A stretch of 13,659 bases of DNA from Rhodothermia bacterium (GCA_018679295.1 JAHHLP010000351.1:1-13659); one strand, 5' to 3'; numbered from the stretch's first letter, positions 1-6,592 are shown. Made by a program: numbers and translations. Notes: generated by a model from the letters alone, not told the origin.

Positions 1-171
1 CTGTATATCATGGCGGGCTTTAGGCGTTTTGACGAAATCCTTGGCCGCCTTGGGAAGTTCAAACACGGAAAGTCGTGTCTGTACGTCAAGACTCTGGACG
101 ACGTGGACCGGGACATCTTAAGGGAGCTTATCACGGCGTCGGTCGATCACGTGTCGAAGTCCGGTGGCTGA
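1..171 (+). CDS. DUF1801 domain protein, C-terminal part (5' end outside window)
   Basis: This is the last 56 codons of a gene that begins before the window; the frame is open from base 1 to a TGA at 169-171. The visible peptide has the closing block typical of DUF1801 (YdhG-like) proteins: a strand LYIMAGF, a helix FDEILGRLGKFKHGK, then SCLYVKTLDDVD and a final amphipathic helix with ILRELI. This family has a small alpha/beta fold of the YjbR/YdhG type, is usually 110-150 residues long and cytoplasmic, and has no established biochemical function. The ATG at 10 lies inside the domain and is unlikely to be the start. The family assignment rests on the C-terminal third only. The next gene, osmC, starts about 165 nt downstream on the same strand. 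Confidence 0.75.
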   Translation: MYIMAGFRRFDEILGRLGKFKHGKSCLYVKTLDDVDRDILRELITASVDHVSKSGG

Positions 172-238
172 GCCCGGCGGTCGGCTGTCGACGGGGAGCG
201 GTGACCCCGGGACATTCGCGTCGTTTATGAACTGTACG

Positions 239-254
239 CGAGGTTGCAACCTCG
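239..254. promoter_or_regulatory. 16-bp perfect palindrome upstream of osmC
   Basis: CGAGGTTGCAACCTCG reads identically on both strands with no spacer. It lies about 80 nt upstream of the osmC start in the gap after the DUF1801 gene. A dimeric repressor or activator could bind such a site. It does not resemble the AT-rich OhrR operator known for Ohr genes. It could also be a short hairpin. No second copy was noticed in the window. Confidence 0.3.
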
Positions 255-335
255 GTATCCGGACTTGCATTTTACTGGATGAGCGTTGCTTGATGGCTGC
301 GCTCACGGAGTCCCTCTAAACAAGTCATCGAAGTG

Positions 336-761
336 ATGGAACGGAAAGCATTCGCCGTCTGGAACGGCAGCATAAGAGAAGGAAGTGGAGTATTAACGAC
401 GGATAGCGGCGTGCTTTCCGAAACCCAATATTCGTTCAGCGGTCGGTTCGAAGATGGGATCGGCACGAACCCCGAAGAGCTCATAGGTGCGGCGCACGCG
501 GGCTGCTATGCTATGGCGCTTTCCGGAAACCTCGGCCGTGCGGGCTTAAACCCTGAGAAGATCCGCACAGACGCTACCGTCACGTTGGTCAAGAAGGAGG
601 CTGGATTCGCAATCACGGCCGTTCACCTCGACGTCAGCGCGAAGATTCCGGGTGCGGACAACGAGACGTTCCAGCGTGTGGCGGAAGACACAAAGATGGG
701 TTGCCCCGTCTCGCAGGTTCTCAACGCAGAGATAACCCTCGAAGCGAAGCTTGAGGCGTAG
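336..761 (+). CDS. osmC: OsmC family peroxiredoxin
   Basis: OsmC proteins are cytoplasmic, dimeric, thiol-dependent peroxidases that reduce organic hydroperoxides and are commonly induced by osmotic or stationary-phase stress. The 141-residue product is very close to the E. coli type in length and sequence pattern: N-terminal strands with AVWNGSIREGSG, RFEDGIGTNPEELIGAAHAGC, and GCPVSQVLNAEITL at the end. The two reactive cysteines are C57 (HAGC) and C123 (GCPVS). R37 and the E47-E48 pair, which shape the active site in this family, are also present. The ATG at 336 is preferred over an in-frame GTG at 333; the ribosome-binding site is weak. It appears monocistronic, with a 16-bp palindrome about 80 nt upstream. 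OsmC rather than Ohr is favoured by the GTNPEELIGAAHA block. Confidence 0.95.
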   Translation: MERKAFAVWNGSIREGSGVLTTDSGVLSETQYSFSGRFEDGIGTNPEELIGAAHAGCYAMALSGNLGRAGLNPEKIRTDATVTLVKKEAGFAITAVHLDVSAKIPGADNETFQRVAEDTKMGCPVSQVLNAEITLEAKLEA

Positions 762-963
762 GCTCGCGTTAGCCGTTTACCGTCCGTCCTCCGGCGGTCG
801 TGGGCCGGGGTGAATTCGAGGTCTCCGCGATGCCCCGTGGCTGGACTACGCATTGGATACTATGGCACGCTGCTGACCCGCCTACGGGACTATCTAGCTT
901 GAATGGTCGTCACCTTCGTATCATGGAGTGGCGTCGGTGTCTTCGGTCCAAGCGGTTCGTCCA

Positions 964-1347
964 ATGTCTGAGTACTCGATCTCATACGACCAGGATCACG
1001 GCGTAACCCGGGTCAAACTGGTCGGCGACCTGGACCGGGAGCTTGGCGACAAGGTGATCACCGAGTCGCGGGTGGCGGCAGCCGATACGGACAGTGACCT
1101 CCTCTACGATGTTCGAGACTCTTCCGCCAACGTGTCGTTGGCGGATTGGTTTTTTCTGCCTCGACGTCTCGACGCCCTGAAGAATCCTGAGGCCCGGTCA
1201 CGAAAGGTGGCCGTAATCGTTCCGAGTGAGGATCTTGCCGATTATCGTTTCTATGAGGACGTGGCGAGGAATGCGGGACTCAGCTTCAGAGTGTTTCTCA
1301 ACGAGATCGAGGCGCTGGGATGGCTCTCCGAACCCGCCGAACACTGA
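964..1347 (+). CDS. STAS/SpoIIAA-like small cytoplasmic protein
   Basis: A 127-residue soluble protein with alternating strands and helices: YSISYDQDHGVTRVKLVGDL, a helix around GDKVI, LLYDVRDSSANV, a helix with LPRRLDALKNPEARS, KVAVIVPS, a YRFYEDVARNAG helix, FRVFLNEIEALGWL. The order and hydrophobic pattern resemble STAS/SpoIIAA-like proteins of unassigned function, in which an N-terminal G-D/E-L strand is followed by an LLYD-type strand and a closing AL-W-L helix. No phosphorylatable serine motif like that of SpoIIAA can be assigned with confidence. The ATG at 964 is chosen because the fold begins directly after it; an in-frame GTG at 928 would add 12 residues. Its stop lies only 4 nt before the DinB-like gene, so the two are probably cotranscribed. 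Confidence 0.6.
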   Translation: MSEYSISYDQDHGVTRVKLVGDLDRELGDKVITESRVAAADTDSDLLYDVRDSSANVSLADWFFLPRRLDALKNPEARSRKVAVIVPSEDLADYRFYEDVARNAGLSFRVFLNEIEALGWLSEPAEH

Positions 1348-1351
1348 GCTC

Positions 1352-1894
1352 ATGTCTGATTTTTCGAATCGTGCCGGTGCCTCTTCCAAAGATGCGAATG
1401 CATATGTCGAGGCGGTTCTCGGGCTTCTCGGAGACCGGGACCCGGTCGAGGTGCTGGGCTCGACACCGTCGGCGCTTGCCGCGAGGGTAGAAAGTGCACC
1501 TCATGGAATGGTATCAACACCGGAAGCGCCCGGAAAATGGTCAATGACGGAGGTGATCCAGCACCTTGCAGACTCGGAAACAGTCTGGGCCTATAGACTG
1601 CGCAAGGTACTTGCGGAGGACCAGCCCATTCTATCCGGATATGACCAGGATCTGTGGGCTCGCCGTTTCCGCTATGCCGACGTTCCAATCGTCGAGGCCC
1701 TCACGCTCTTCACGACATGCCGGTCGGCGAATCTGCGACTGTTGAATCAGCTAAGTGAAGAAGACTTTCAAAGAGTCGGTGTGCACGAGGAGCGGGGTCA
1801 GGAAACCGTCCAGCACATGGTAGCTCTGTACGCCGGACACGACCTCGTCCACCTGAGACAGATCGATCGGATCCTGCAGCTGCATGGTGGCTGA
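1352..1894 (+). CDS. DinB-like metal-binding four-helix protein (first of three in the window)
   Basis: A 180-residue member of the DinB/YfiT superfamily: four-helix bundles that usually hold a divalent metal through three histidines, and that include bacillithiol or mycothiol transferases as well as many proteins of unknown activity. The expected triad is visible: H71 in MTEVIQHLADSE, and H163 and H167 in AGHDLVHLRQID. The block W-S-M-T-E-V-I-Q-H-L-A-D-S (residues 63-75) and the later YDQDLW (97-102) are shared in spirit with the YfiT/BstA-like protein at 8689, suggesting the same subgroup. The ATG at 1352 follows the preceding stop by 4 nt; there is no strong ribosome-binding site, so translation may depend on the upstream gene. 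Substrate unknown. Confidence 0.85.
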   Translation: MSDFSNRAGASSKDANAYVEAVLGLLGDRDPVEVLGSTPSALAARVESAPHGMVSTPEAPGKWSMTEVIQHLADSETVWAYRLRKVLAEDQPILSGYDQDLWARRFRYADVPIVEALTLFTTCRSANLRLLNQLSEEDFQRVGVHEERGQETVQHMVALYAGHDLVHLRQIDRILQLHGG

Positions 1895-1920
1895 CATAGC
1901 GAATGGTTTGCGTGCTGTGA

Positions 1921-1935
1921 CGGACCATTGGTCCG
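1921..1935. terminator. Short hairpin between convergent genes
   Basis: CGGACC, loop ATT, GGTCCG lies in the 76-nt gap between the plus-strand DinB-like gene (ends 1894) and the minus-strand carrier gene (ends 1971). The position fits a shared terminator, but there is no T-run on either side, so intrinsic termination is doubtful. Confidence 0.25.
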
Positions 1936-1970
1936 ACCACGCCGAGGATTCTTCGGTTGGGGGCAGTCGC

Positions 1971-3389
1971 TCAGCCGGACGGGCGCACGGGGCCAGATGA
2001 CGAGGTCTCGCCCGCCGGGCGGAGGCTTCTTTTCCGGAACAGCGTCCAGAGTCCAAAGACCACGATCAGGTAAATAACCAGGAGCGCCGCGACGACCCCG
2101 TACCCCTCAAGCTGTCCCGAATAGCGGGCAAGCGGCAGGTTGATTACGAGCAGCAGCGGGAATCCAATAGCAAGCGCGGCACCGCTTCCAAGCACCTGAT
2201 CCTGGGCCACCGGCGTCACGAACTCGGGATCAGTAACGCGTATCAGCGCCAGCCCCGAGCTTATCGTGCCCGTTTGCTCCGCATAGAGCCCGACCGTTCT
2301 TTCAAACTGATACGCTTCGAAGCCGCGGCTCATCCCCCACTTAACTGCATAGTAGGTTGCCAGTGCGCCAAGCCCGCTCATCACAACGATCGGTCCCAAG
2401 TAGTGCCACGCGATCCCGAGGCTGATTGCCATGATGGCACTGGTGACGAGCAGGTCGGCAAGGAATCCCGTCAGCCGGTTCACGGTGCCCTCGTCGAGGA
2501 CGCGGGCGTATCCACGCCAGTCCATCGTCTTGCGAACCGCCAACGCCGTGAGGTTCGCGACGACGAAGTTCAGTGACCAAAGGGTCGGGAGTTCTGCCTC
2601 CAGTCCCACAAACGTCATCCCTTTCGCCAAGGCGACGGTTACGCCGTAGGACAATAGATAGATCGCACCGATCAAGGCGAAGTGAAAGGACAGCGTGTCT
2701 ATCGCGCCGCTGTAGAACGTGAGGCGCGATCCTACGGCAGCATCCTCGCTTCCAACGACTCCGGTTTCGATCGCGCGGGCGCGACTTTTGCTCACATGCG
2801 CCGTCTGCCCCAGTCGTATTCCGCGGTTGACCACAAACATGCCGGTGAAGTAAGCGACGATAAAGCCGATTGCCGCCAGGGTGAGTCCTATGCTGGCGGC
2901 CTCCGGAAATCCATAAGCTTCCCACGACTTGCCGATGGAGAACGCGATGCCCGGGCCCATACCGAAGCCCAGAGGCAGAAGCATACCGACGGCGGGCACG
3001 AGTTCCGGGCTTATCAGCCAGAGGAACAGAAGAGCAACTCCGATACCGATGAGTGCCTGCAGGATATACGTCAGCACCTTGATGAAGCCGATATGGATGG
3101 CTCCAACGGATCGGCCACCGGTGTGTCGAAGGCCAACGCCAATGAACGTGAGCGCCAGGAGATGATAAACGTAAACTCCCATGCGCTCTGGCTCGAAGTC
3201 GATCCATCCAAGCAGCTCCGGTCCAATAATGAGGCCGGCAAATCCTGCGACGAGGTTGCTGGGGATCAGGTATCGTTGAAGCCACGTGAGGCGGGCCCTC
3301 GCCACGGTACCGGCAATGAGCAGAGCACCGATGATCGTGAAGTCAAATACGAACTCCTGGATCGAAAACGAGAGTTCCCAAACCGCCAT
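1971..3389 (-). CDS. GltS-like sodium/glutamate symporter family membrane carrier
   Basis: A 472-residue integral membrane protein with roughly ten to twelve hydrophobic segments in two halves separated by a polar loop (about residues 192-222), the arrangement of the ESS (glutamate:Na+ symporter) family. Early segments contain GALLIAGTVARAR and LIPSNLVAGFAGLIIGPELLG; IPSNLVAGF-G-GP is typical of the first re-entrant half. Glycine-rich loops fall at 140-150 (LGFGMGPGIAF) and 372-380 (QTGTISSGL), where GltS has its paired GHGT/GNGT-type pore motifs, though the residues here differ. It is longer than E. coli GltS (about 400), mainly through the central loop and a charged C-terminal tail. The ATG at 3389 is chosen; the frame continues upstream to a GTG at 3512 but that stretch is not membrane-like and overlaps a hairpin. 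Substrate is not proven. Confidence 0.75.
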   Translation of the reverse strand: MAVWELSFSIQEFVFDFTIIGALLIAGTVARARLTWLQRYLIPSNLVAGFAGLIIGPELLGWIDFEPERMGVYVYHLLALTFIGVGLRHTGGRSVGAIHIGFIKVLTYILQALIGIGVALLFLWLISPELVPAVGMLLPLGFGMGPGIAFSIGKSWEAYGFPEAASIGLTLAAIGFIVAYFTGMFVVNRGIRLGQTAHVSKSRARAIETGVVGSEDAAVGSRLTFYSGAIDTLSFHFALIGAIYLLSYGVTVALAKGMTFVGLEAELPTLWSLNFVVANLTALAVRKTMDWRGYARVLDEGTVNRLTGFLADLLVTSAIMAISLGIAWHYLGPIVVMSGLGALATYYAVKWGMSRGFEAYQFERTVGLYAEQTGTISSGLALIRVTDPEFVTPVAQDQVLGSGAALAIGFPLLLVINLPLARYSGQLEGYGVVAALLVIYLIVVFGLWTLFRKRSLRPAGETSSSGPVRPSG

Positions 3390-3440
3390 GTTGGGTGGGG
3401 TCGCCTGAGAAGAAGGTGTGGACCAAAAAGAAGCCCCGGG

Positions 3441-3472
3441 AATATAGCTTGCGCTTCGCAGAGTTCTACAAA
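3441..3472 (-). promoter_or_regulatory. Candidate promoter for the GltS-like gene
   Basis: On the minus strand, TTTGTA (complement of 3467-3472) precedes TATATT (complement of 3441-3446) by 20 nt, about 50 nt upstream of the ATG at 3389. The -10-like element is good (5 of 6 to TATAAT) but the spacing is long, so this is tentative. Confidence 0.3.
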
Positions 3473-3475
3473 GCG

Positions 3476-3521
3476 TTCTCGCGGAAGCCCGAAGGCCAAC
3501 CACGGGCGACACCCGCGAGAA
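3476..3521 (-). terminator. Strong stem-loop immediately after the acyltransferase stop
   Basis: TTCTCGCGG (3476-3484) pairs perfectly with CCGCGAGAA (3513-3521), and inside it GCCCG (3487-3491) pairs with CGGGC (3503-3507). The outer stem touches the stop codon (3522-3524) of the minus-strand acyltransferase. On that strand it is followed by CGCTTTGTAG, only a weak T-tract. It most likely terminates or attenuates the acyltransferase transcript, or protects its 3' end, and it separates that gene from the candidate gltS-like promoter. Confidence 0.5.
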
Positions 3522-4694
3522 TCAGGGTGCCGGTGTAGATGCAACTGAAAACTGGCTTAGCGCATTCATCCATGCGAGAGCACTTCCCTGGCCGGTGAAT
3601 GCTATCTGGACCATCTTGTCCGCCAGTGCAAGTTGAAGTTTGTAGTTGCGTTCGATGTCAATCGCCTGAACGCGCTCAAGGGCGACCACCTCCATGTCGC
3701 GCCCGTTACCGAGGAGAACGCTGTCGCCCGTTAGTTTTACGGACATCAACCGGGGCTTCGAAAGCCGCGGGAAGTCCTTCTCCATTGATACCTCCGCCAC
3801 GTCGCGCAGATAGACGCCCTCCGAGTCGGGCTCGAAGGGAACGGCCCTAATCTGCTCGTAGAGGTCTGCTGTAGTCTGAATCTCTCCGGTGGTGTCGTTT
3901 AGGAGCCGGCTATCCGGCAACATCGTCAGCCTCAACGATCTATCAAGATTAATTACCATCGTGCCGTCACGTGATACAAGCCCCTTGTATTTGCGGGTTA
4001 CCGGGTCGCGATACAGCAGCTTTTGAATCCCGTGTGCTGGTTTGTGTGCCCATGAGGGACGAAGATCATCCTCCACGACGTTCTCGTCCATGCGGATCGG
4101 GGCCTTCAGCTTTTGGAGGGCTTCGGCGACTCCACCGCCCTCTTCGAACTGTATCGCCGGCAGCACCTCGACTCGTATGCGGCCGGGACGAGGGTACGTT
4201 GCCCATCGCGGCCAGGTGACGTATGACCCGTGCATGATTACCGGATACACGGGATAGCCGAATCGCATGAAGATTTTGGCGGTTGACTCAATCCACGGTT
4301 CGGGTCGACCTGCCCACCGGCTTCCACCCTCCGGATAGATCACCACCTTTTCACCTCGATCAAGCAATTCCTTCACTGCCCTGACGAGTCCGGGCTCAGC
4401 AATCCGCTTTCGTGTCGGTTGTAGATCGAGGCTCCCTAGTGCCCAGCGGAGGAAAGGCTTTCGGAAGAACTCCCGAGTCATCACTCCCGCCGTTGGGCGA
4501 GCCCACGGAGTGAAGCAGTTCAACACGAAAGGATCCCAGCGATTGGAATGGTTGCCGTACAGGAAGCAGGGCCCTTCCGGCATCTCCCGCGAGCCCTCGG
4601 CCATGAAGGGTCGCCAGTACACCCTCACGAAACTGAGCAGCAAAGTCCGAAACAGAGCGATGCTGGCGAATTTGCTTGCAGAAGAAGCGGGCAC
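3522..4694 (-). CDS. PlsC-type acyltransferase with long C-terminal PH-like extension
   Basis: Residues about 15-200 form a glycerolphosphate acyltransferase (PlsC/LPLAT) domain, which transfers an acyl chain from a thioester to a lipid at the inner face of the membrane. The catalytic HX4D motif is NHSNRWD (H49, D54), preceded by LYGN; the second conserved block is IYPEGGSR (119-126), close to the usual PEG-T-R-S; PVIMHGSYVTWPR follows. The N-terminus (LFRTLLLSFVRVYW) is hydrophobic enough for membrane contact. About 190 further residues are unusual for a plain PlsC enzyme: after an RDPVTRKYKGL linker, strands such as LMSVKLTGDSVLLGNG and VVALERVQAIDIERNYKLQL end in a helix with SALAWMNAL, a pattern reminiscent of a PH-like domain. 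The start is a GTG at 4694 with AGGA about 10 nt upstream; no in-frame ATG lies further upstream. The acyl acceptor is unknown. Confidence 0.8.
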   Translation of the reverse strand: MPASSASKFASIALFRTLLLSFVRVYWRPFMAEGSREMPEGPCFLYGNHSNRWDPFVLNCFTPWARPTAGVMTREFFRKPFLRWALGSLDLQPTRKRIAEPGLVRAVKELLDRGEKVVIYPEGGSRWAGRPEPWIESTAKIFMRFGYPVYPVIMHGSYVTWPRWATYPRPGRIRVEVLPAIQFEEGGGVAEALQKLKAPIRMDENVVEDDLRPSWAHKPAHGIQKLLYRDPVTRKYKGLVSRDGTMVINLDRSLRLTMLPDSRLLNDTTGEIQTTADLYEQIRAVPFEPDSEGVYLRDVAEVSMEKDFPRLSKPRLMSVKLTGDSVLLGNGRDMEVVALERVQAIDIERNYKLQLALADKMVQIAFTGQGSALAWMNALSQFSVASTPAP

Positions 4695-4782
4695 GGATGC
4701 AAAGGTCCTGGTTGGCCGGCCGAGGCGTGCGGCGACCGGAAACGACGCCGGGCCGCCATCAGCATTCTCATAGCTTAATATT

Positions 4783-4813
4783 CAAGAATACCTTTACGCA
4801 TACTTATTCCAAA
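4783..4813 (-). promoter_or_regulatory. Candidate Bacteroidota-type promoter for the acyltransferase
   Basis: On the minus strand TTTG (complement of 4810-4813) is followed after 19 nt by TATTCTTG (complement of 4783-4790), seven of eight to the TAnnTTTG -7 element with a -33 TTTG known from Bacteroides primary sigma promoters. It sits about 90 nt upstream of the GTG start of the acyltransferase in the AT-rich divergent gap. Confidence 0.4.
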
Positions 4814-4823
4814 CCGAGTTTGG
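4809..4823. repeat. Inverted repeat in the divergent intergenic region
   Basis: CCAAAC, spacer CGA, GTTTGG lies between the divergently transcribed acyltransferase (minus) and SRPBCC gene (plus). It overlaps the -33 element of the candidate minus promoter and would be a plausible operator controlling both directions; a simple hairpin is the alternative. Confidence 0.3.
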
Positions 4824-4849
4824 CCTCTTCCTCGAGAATGTTGTATTAC
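4820..4849 (+). promoter_or_regulatory. Weak candidate promoter for the SRPBCC gene
   Basis: TTGGCC (4820-4825) and TATTAC (4844-4849) are spaced by 18 nt, about 40 nt upstream of the ATG at 4891. Each hexamer matches the sigma70 consensus at 4 of 6 positions only. Confidence 0.25.
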
Positions 4850-4890
4850 AGTGAGCCCCGGCCATTGCTCTCACTCAATGTCGCCGAGCC

Positions 4891-5319
4891 ATGAAGACGA
4901 TCATACATTTCTTCCGCATCCATGCTGCACCCGAGGAAGTATTTCAAGCCCTGACCACCTCGGAGGGGCTCGCAGGCTGGTGGAGTCGAGATGTCCGCGC
5001 GGAGAGGGGCGTCGGCGGTCTGGTTCGTTTCCGATTTCTGGAAGGCTTCAACCCCGTCATGGAGGTGACAGCGGAGGAGAAAGACCGAATGCTCGGATGG
5101 AAATGCGTTGACGGCCACGACAAGTGGCGGGACAACACCTTCAGTTTCGGCATTCGGCCCGCAGACGATGAAGCCGACCTCATGTTCGTTCAGGAGTACG
5201 CCAAAGAATTGAGCGATGAGGATTATGGGACGTATAATTTCAACTGGGGCTTCTATCTGGGCAGCCTGAAGAAACTGTGTGAGACCGGCGAGGGTACTCC
5301 CTTCGAGCCGGGACAGTAA
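4891..5319 (+). CDS. SRPBCC / AHSA1-like ligand-binding protein
   Basis: A 142-residue protein of the START/Bet v1-like SRPBCC superfamily, AHSA1 (Hsp90 ATPase activator C-terminal-like) branch. The fold can be followed: strand MKTIIHFFRIHAAPEEVFQALTT at the start with the APEEVF-AL helix, G-L-A-G-W-W at 26-31, strands with RFRFLEGFNPVMEVTAEEKD, and the characteristic long C-terminal helix NWGFYLGSLKKLCETGEGTPF. Such proteins hold a hydrophobic ligand in a deep pocket or act as small chaperone-like factors; bacterial members rarely have known substrates. The ATG at 4891 is clear from the domain start. It is divergent from the acyltransferase and 54 nt upstream of the cupin gene on the same strand. 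Confidence 0.85.
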   Translation: MKTIIHFFRIHAAPEEVFQALTTSEGLAGWWSRDVRAERGVGGLVRFRFLEGFNPVMEVTAEEKDRMLGWKCVDGHDKWRDNTFSFGIRPADDEADLMFVQEYAKELSDEDYGTYNFNWGFYLGSLKKLCETGEGTPFEPGQ

Positions 5320-5323
5320 AGCC

Positions 5324-5351
5324 TTGCAATCACCGCAACGTAGTATATACC
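5324..5351 (+). promoter_or_regulatory. Candidate promoter ahead of the cupin gene
   Basis: TTGCAA (5324-5329) and TATACC (5346-5351) are separated by 16 nt and lie 22 nt before the cupin ATG. The A/T-rich GTATATAC stretch stands out in the gap. It would give the cupin-to-DinB gene run its own start. Confidence 0.3.
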
Positions 5352-5373
5352 GGATATCACTCCAGGCATTTTC

Positions 5374-5703
5374 ATGCAGAATAGCGACGGCCCTTTCGCT
5401 CCCGCAAACCTCGTTTCAACGCAGGACGGAGCCATTGTCAGCAAGGTGCTTCTGAAGAACCGTCAGGGCTCGGTGACGCTGTTCGCGTTTGGCCGCGGAG
5501 AAGAGCTCAGCGAGCATACGGTGCCCCACGACGCCCTTTTGCAGATCATCGAGGGTGCCGCCCGAATCCGGATCGCAGACTCGGATTTCCTCGTCAATCG
5601 GGATGAAGCCATTATATTACCGGCTGGCGTCCCCCACGCAGTTATGGCTGAGCAGAGTTTTAAGATGATTCTGACAATGATCAGACCACCGAAGGATCAG
5701 TGA
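5374..5703 (+). CDS. Small single-domain cupin protein
   Basis: A 109-residue single cupin (double-stranded beta-helix) protein. Motif 1 is degenerate but recognisable in SEHTVPHDALLQIIEG, with H48, H52 and E60; motif 2 is EAIILPAGVPHAV with H88. These histidines could hold one metal ion, although the canonical HXH pair is not present (H48-T-V-P-H52). Family members of this size often carry the same SEHT-PxDAL-EG and PA-x-PHAV pattern and are cytoplasmic, with no assigned reaction. The ATG at 5374 follows the promoter-like TTGCAA/TATACC. It is followed by a very short gap (16 nt) to a small membrane-protein gene, suggesting one transcript through to 7133. Confidence 0.85.
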   Translation: MQNSDGPFAPANLVSTQDGAIVSKVLLKNRQGSVTLFAFGRGEELSEHTVPHDALLQIIEGAARIRIADSDFLVNRDEAIILPAGVPHAVMAEQSFKMILTMIRPPKDQ

Positions 5704-5719
5704 CATTATTGGCGGTTTT

Positions 5720-5887
5720 ATGAAGGCGGAATTGGTTGTATTGACTCTATGGCTTGTCACGATTGTTACCTCTGTTCTCGTAGTCAGCGAAAGCTCTGAC
5801 TTCAAGATCCTGGGGCCGGTTTACGCAGTTTGCGCGATCGGTTCGGTCGTTGCCGTGCGGCACGAACGAAAGAATCCGCCCCTTTAG
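5720..5887 (+). CDS. 55-residue predicted two-helix membrane protein
   Basis: A short open frame with an ATG at 5720 and TAG at 5885-5887, 16 nt after the cupin stop and 44 nt before the carbonic anhydrase start. The product has two hydrophobic stretches, about residues 5-21 (VVLTLWLVTIVTSVLVV) and 29-46 (ILGPVYAVCAIGSVVAV), joined by a short polar turn SESSDFK and ending in a basic tail RHERKNPPL. This hairpin topology and the positive-inside tail suggest both ends lie in the cytoplasm. I do not recognise a family. The ribosome-binding site (TTGGCGG) is poor, but the placement inside a tight gene run and the clean membrane pattern make it a credible real gene. Confidence 0.55.
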   Translation: MKAELVVLTLWLVTIVTSVLVVSESSDFKILGPVYAVCAIGSVVAVRHERKNPPL

Positions 5888-5931
5888 ATCTGGAGAAAAG
5901 ACCAAGCCACCTCGAATGAGACGCGCGAACT

Positions 5932-6591
5932 ATGCGCTACCTGCCGAAACTGTTTGAGAACAACCGGCGCTGGGTGGCCGAGAAGACCTCGGTTGACCCT
6001 GATTTCTTTGCCCGTCAGCAGAACTCGCAGGAGCCGCCCTTTCTTTGGATTGGATGCGCCGACAGCAGGGTTCCCGCGAATGAAATCGTTGGTCTCGAAC
6101 CAGGGCAGCTGTTTGTCCATCGAAACGTGGCAAACATCGTCGCTGAGGACGACGGGAATTTGCAGGCCGCTCTTCAGTACGCGGTCGACAACCTCAAAGT
6201 GCGACATGTTATTGTATGTGGCCATTACGGCTGCGGCGGCGTCCAGGCTGCAATGGGAGATCCGGTTGAGCCGCCTCTTGAGGACTGGATTGACCATATA
6301 CGCCGCATCTACCGTGACCGCCAGGCGCAACTCGATGCCATCGAGGACATGGACGCTCGCTGGCGGAAGCTTTGTGAGGTCAACGTGGCTGAACAGGTGG
6401 CGAATGTCTGCGCCTCACGGATCGTAAGTGATGCATGGCGACGCGGTCAGCAGGTCGTGATTCACGGCTGGATCTACGACCTGGGCAGCGGGCTTTTGGA
6501 AGATCTCGATCTGACGACCGACGGTTTGCGCGCCGAACCGGGTTCCACGGACGACGGTGTGGCCACTTCTTCCACCCGGGATAGCCCCTGA
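5932..6591 (+). CDS. can: Beta-class carbonic anhydrase
   Basis: Catalyses reversible hydration of CO2 to bicarbonate, supplying bicarbonate to carboxylases and helping pH balance in the cytoplasm. The 219-residue protein matches E. coli Can in length and numbering: zinc ligands C42, H98 and C101 with the D44-R46 dyad in WIGCADSRVP and the second site in VCGHYGCGGVQ. NEIVGLEPGQLFVHRNVAN and the late VIHGWIYDLGSGLLEDL block are also classic. D44 could close the zinc site as in type II enzymes that switch with bicarbonate or pH. The last 25 residues are acidic and Ser/Thr-rich. The ATG at 5932 fits the family start; no strong ribosome-binding site. The TGA overlaps an ATG at 6591, but the next gene more likely starts at 6606. 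Confidence 0.96.
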   Translation: MRYLPKLFENNRRWVAEKTSVDPDFFARQQNSQEPPFLWIGCADSRVPANEIVGLEPGQLFVHRNVANIVAEDDGNLQAALQYAVDNLKVRHVIVCGHYGCGGVQAAMGDPVEPPLEDWIDHIRRIYRDRQAQLDAIEDMDARWRKLCEVNVAEQVANVCASRIVSDAWRRGQQVVIHGWIYDLGSGLLEDLDLTTDGLRAEPGSTDDGVATSSTRDSP

Positions 6592-6592
6592 T

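Noticed and set aside
761..774. GGCT-cgcgtt-AGCC hairpin right after osmC, considered as a terminator.
   Set aside because: Only four base pairs and followed by GTTTACC; too weak to call.
800..1006. A 68-codon plus-strand frame in the gap after osmC.
   Set aside because: It overlaps the start of the STAS-like gene in another frame, has no ribosome-binding site and no recognisable pattern.
2341..3548. Long open frames inside the GltS-like gene: a plus-strand frame of 288 codons (2682-3548) and a minus-strand frame of 314 codons (2341-3285).
   Set aside because: Their products are Arg/Pro/Ser/His-rich with no domain or membrane pattern, whereas the overlapping minus frame gives a clean membrane carrier. 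They are a by-product of GC-rich sequence.
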